Shown here: positions 49,466-52,029 of the stretch, one piece after another
Numbering within the stretch: position 1 is the stretch's first letter
Layout of the letters: every line of letters begins with the position of its first letter
NCBI RefSeq assembly: GCF_029946515.1
Contig: NZ_JARZHH010000078.1
Span: 1 to 52,029 of the forward strand
Origin: Polyangium sp. 6x1
GTDB lineage: Bacteria; Myxococcota_A; Polyangia; Polyangiales; Polyangiaceae
Direction: 5' to 3'
DNA length: 52,029 nt
The notes under the pieces: generated by a model
The model's database searches: none
Told to the model about the DNA's origin: nothing
The model's input: the letters and a program-made list of their open reading frames with translations, nothing else
Program-made: the position numbers and the translations under genes

Positions 49466-50929
49466 ATGAGGATTCCCGCGAAGGGTCTCGGAAGGGACGA
49501 GCTGTTCGAACACCTCTCCGCATTCCGCGCCCACGACATGCCCTGGCGCGACGGCCGCACCTTCGCGTACGTCTACGACGCCGGGCCCGAGGCCGAGGCG
49601 GTCATTCACCGCGCGTACACCATGTACCTCGGCGAAAACGCGCTCGATCCCACGGTCTTTCCGAGCACGCTCGTGCTCGAAAACGACGTCGTCTCCATGG
49701 CCGCCGCGCACCTCGGCGGCGACGACGAGGTCGCGGGCTCGTTCACGAGCGGCGGCACCGAGAGCATCCTGCTCGCGGTGAAGACGGCGCGTGATCACGC
49801 CCGCGAGGCGCGCGGCATTCGCGAGCCCGAGATCCTCGTCCCCGAGACGGCGCACGCCGCGTTTCACAAGGCCGCCCATTACCTCGACGTGAAGCTCGTC
49901 ACGGTGCCCGTCGATCGCGCGACGTTCAAGGCCGACGTCGCGGCCATGCGCGAGGCCATCGGCCCGAGCACGGTCCTGCTCGTCGGATCGGCCGTCTCCT
50001 ACGCGCACGGCGTCGTGGATCCGATCCGCGAGCTCGGCGCGCTCGCGCTCGAAAAGAACCTCCTTTTGCATGTCGACGCGTGCATCGGCGGGTTTCTCCT
50101 GCCGTACTTCCGGCGACTCGGCGCGCCCGTCCCCGATTTCGATTTCCAGGTGCCGGGCGTCACCAGCATCTCCATGGACTTTCACAAGTACGCCTTCGCC
50201 GCGAAGGGCGCGTCCGTGATCCTCCACAAGACGAAGGATCTCCGGCGCCACCAGTTCTATGCCTGCGCGGGCTGGACGGGCTACACCGTGGTCAACTCGA
50301 CCGTGCAGAGCACGAAATCGGCCGGGCCGCTCGCGGCCTGCTGGGCCGTGCTCCACCACTTCGGCGACGCGGGCTACCTCGAAATCGCGCGGAGCATGCT
50401 GGCCGCGACGCGCAAGATCGCGGACGGGATCGAGGAGATCCCGGGCCTCCGCCTCCTCGCGCGGCCCGAGATGAACCTCGTCGCGTTCACCTCCGACGAG
50501 GTCAGCGTCTTTCACGTCATCGACGAGATGAAGGCCCGCGGCTGGTTCGTCCAGCCGCAGCTCGGCTTTGGTTCGTCGAAAGCAAACATTCACCTCTCAC
50601 TCAACCCGAAGGCGCTCGGGCTCGCCGACGAGCTGCTCCGCGACCTCCGCGAATGCGTGGCGATCGCCCGGACGCTCCCGCCGCCCGGCGGGGATCTCTC
50701 GGCGCTGCGCGGCGCGCTCGCGTCGCTCGACCTCACGAAGCTCGATCCCGCGGTGCTCGGCGGCATCCTGCGCGAGGCCATGGCGGCGACGGGCGTGGCC
50801 GGCGCGAATTTGCCCGATCGTATGGCCGCGGTGAGCGAGGTCCTCGACCACCTGCCGCCCCCGCTGCGCGAGCGGCTGCTCGTCGAATACATGAACGGCC
50901 TCTTCCAGACCCGCGTGGACGGACGCTGA
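49466..50929 (+). CDS. PLP-dependent decarboxylase/lyase, sphingosine-1-phosphate-lyase-like
   Basis: The 487-residue enzyme belongs to fold-type I group II decarboxylases. FTSGGTESILLAVKTAR binds the phosphate of PLP, HAAFHKAAHYL supplies the ring-stacking His, LLHVDACIGGFLLP the Asp, and SMDFHKYAFAAKG the Schiff-base Lys near residue 241. These motifs match sphingosine-1-phosphate lyase and related glutamate/tyrosine decarboxylases. The C-terminal 70 residues are longer than in minimal members. The substrate could be a phosphorylated long-chain base or an amino acid. ATG 49466 is preceded by GAGGAGGCACG. Confidence is high for family, low for substrate. Confidence 0.88.
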   Translation: MRIPAKGLGRDELFEHLSAFRAHDMPWRDGRTFAYVYDAGPEAEAVIHRAYTMYLGENALDPTVFPSTLVLENDVVSMAAAHLGGDDEVAGSFTSGGTESILLAVKTARDHAREARGIREPEILVPETAHAAFHKAAHYLDVKLVTVPVDRATFKADVAAMREAIGPSTVLLVGSAVSYAHGVVDPIRELGALALEKNLLLHVDACIGGFLLPYFRRLGAPVPDFDFQVPGVTSISMDFHKYAFAAKGASVILHKTKDLRRHQFYACAGWTGYTVVNSTVQSTKSAGPLAACWAVLHHFGDAGYLEIARSMLAATRKIADGIEEIPGLRLLARPEMNLVAFTSDEVSVFHVIDEMKARGWFVQPQLGFGSSKANIHLSLNPKALGLADELLRDLRECVAIARTLPPPGGDLSALRGALASLDLTKLDPAVLGGILREAMAATGVAGANLPDRMAAVSEVLDHLPPPLRERLLVEYMNGLFQTRVDGR

Positions 50930-51025
50930 TCCCCCGTCGCGGCTGGAAACACCGAAAAGCGATCCGCCCGTGAAACCCGTGGTTCCCCGATTGCGGCGAG
51001 GGGGCGCTTTCCCCACGGAGCGAGC

Positions 51026-51775
51026 ATGCAGCCGACGCTCCGCCGTCTCGGGCTCCTCGCGTGGCTCGCCGCCGCCGCCTCGGGGTGCGGCCGGGACGAA
51101 CAGGCCCACGCCGCGATTCGCCCCCTCGCCACGCAGAGGCGCCTCGCGCTCCCGGTCGAGGTCTACACGCTGAACATCCCCGACGATCTGCCCGGATTCG
51201 CCGTGCCCGGCCCGGACGGCGCGAATCCGAAGATGCTCTTCCTGCACGGGATGTGCTCGGCTGGCGTCGGGGACGTGCAGGCCTTCCAGTTCGCGGCGAA
51301 CGAGCACGGCGGCATCCTCGCGATCCGGGGCGACACGCCCTGCGACGACGCCGGCGTCCTGCGCAGGCATTCGTTTGACCTCGACAAACTCGACGCTCGC
51401 ATCCGGGCCGCGTTCGAGGTGAGCGGCGGCGTGGCGGACGACCTCGTGCTGGTGGGCCACTCGCAGGGCGCGTATCTCGGCGAGCGGCTCGCCGAGCAAT
51501 GGCCTCAGCGGTATTCGCGGCTCGTCTTGATCGGCGCGCCCACGGAGCCCTCGGCGGCGCGGCTCCGGCACGTGCGCGGCGCGGTCATGGTGAGCGGCGA
51601 ATATGACGTGACGACGCGCATGAAGCAGGCCGCGACGGAGCTACAGTCAGCCGGCATTCCTGCCACGTACCTCGAAATGCCGGGCGCCAAGCACGGGCAG
51701 ATGGGCGACGCCGAGCGCGTGTTCGGCGAGGCGTTCACGTGGCTCGAGGCGAACGCGCTTCCTCGCAAGCCCTAG
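51026..51775 (+). CDS. Alpha/beta hydrolase lipoprotein
   Basis: The 249-residue protein has a lipoprotein signal, LLAWLAAAASGCG. The mature part has the alpha/beta hydrolase plan: MLFLHGMCSAG (oxyanion region), LVGHSQGAYLG with the nucleophilic Ser near 145, a possible acid in VSGEYDVTTR and the His in GAKHGQMGD. An extra Cys pair (MCSAG, TPCDD) may form a disulfide. It is probably an esterase or peptidase-like enzyme anchored in the envelope; the substrate is unknown. It lies 96 bp after the PLP gene on the same strand. Confidence 0.85.
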   Translation: MQPTLRRLGLLAWLAAAASGCGRDEQAHAAIRPLATQRRLALPVEVYTLNIPDDLPGFAVPGPDGANPKMLFLHGMCSAGVGDVQAFQFAANEHGGILAIRGDTPCDDAGVLRRHSFDLDKLDARIRAAFEVSGGVADDLVLVGHSQGAYLGERLAEQWPQRYSRLVLIGAPTEPSAARLRHVRGAVMVSGEYDVTTRMKQAATELQSAGIPATYLEMPGAKHGQMGDAERVFGEAFTWLEANALPRKP

Positions 51776-51813
51776 GCGTGGATGTCGGACCGGGATCCGG
51801 GGTATCCTCGGAC

Positions 51814-52029
51814 ATGGCCTCGAAGAATTTGCTCGCCTTCGTGCTCGCCGCGTCCGGCGTCCTCCTCGCCCCCGCTTGTTACCTGACCTCGTCGTTCGAC
51901 GGCCTGACCGGCGCTCCCGACGGGACTCCGACGAGCTCGTCGAGCGCCGGCGGCGGCATGGGCGGCGCCGGGGGCGTGGGCGGCGCAGGCGGCGCAGGCG
52001 GCGCGGGCGGAGCGGGCGGCGCAGGCGGC
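51814..52029 (+). CDS. Gly-rich lipoprotein, 3' end beyond the window
   Basis: The first 72 codons are present. The signal (LLAFVLAASGVLLAPACYL) has a lipobox Cys, and the frame then enters a long GGxGG spacer rich in GGC codons that is still running at the window edge. Only the signal and the start of the spacer are visible, so the functional domain cannot be assigned. It begins 38 bp after the hydrolase gene. Confidence 0.75.
   Translation, partial: MASKNLLAFVLAASGVLLAPACYLTSSFDGLTGAPDGTPTSSSSAGGGMGGAGGVGGAGGAGGAGGAGGAGG

Overview
The window is about 52 kb of very GC-rich DNA with 39 protein genes, two of them cut by the window edges. It looks like a chromosomal segment of a myxobacterium (Myxococcota, probably a Polyangium/Sorangium-type member of Polyangiales). 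The grounds are three eukaryote-like Ser/Thr kinases, many lipoproteins with a glycine-rich spacer after the lipobox Cys, a MopE-like Cys-rich protein, a MYXO-CTERM-like tail, a myxobacterial-type retron and long intergenic hairpin repeats. This assignment is inference; no rRNA or taxonomic marker lies in the window. No tRNA, rRNA, CRISPR array, phage module or insertion sequence with a transposase gene was seen.

Left end (1-7.8 kb). The 3' part of an L,D-transpeptidase-like gene is followed by a 388-bp mosaic hairpin element (element A). Next is a complete retron on the minus strand. Read in its own direction it has a HEAT-repeat protein gene (7757-6051), a winged-helix/SWIM zinc-finger gene overlapping it by 4 bp (6054-3946), a retron ncRNA with long a1/a2 inverted repeats and an msd hairpin (3928-3661), and a retron reverse transcriptase (3590-1872). 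This is the most notable system here. It resembles what I recall as the type XIII (WHSWIM) retron class related to the Mx162/Sa163 msDNA retrons.

Middle (7.9-38 kb). Ordinary myxobacterial genes: a pectin-acetylesterase-like lipoprotein, a LOG-family phosphoribohydrolase, an ABC1/UbiB kinase-like protein, a LamG lipoprotein, an RpoD-like sigma factor, and a Baeyer-Villiger monooxygenase plus SDR pair diverging from a TetR regulator with two likely operators. Then come a 1280-residue kinase/ATPase/TPR regulator, a Vps62-like protein, a flippase-like membrane protein, an SRPBCC/alcohol dehydrogenase/histidine kinase run, a redoxin, a second Ser/Thr kinase, an acyl-CoA synthetase diverging from a second SDR, and two tandem paralogous lipoproteins of no known family.

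Right end (38-52 kb). A Nudix hydrolase, a methyltransferase, and a translationally coupled three-gene unit (kinase with C-terminal PEGA-like domain, FG-GAP lipoprotein, TPR/PEGA protein). A MYXO-CTERM-like protein with one haem-binding motif follows. Then comes a second, 651-bp hairpin element (element B) with the same architecture as element A but inverted and with four instead of one copy of an 89-bp internal unit. The window closes with a poly-proline lipoprotein, a B3/B4-domain protein, a PLP-dependent decarboxylase, an alpha/beta hydrolase and the start of a Gly-rich lipoprotein. The hairpin element family is the second observation most worth follow-up.
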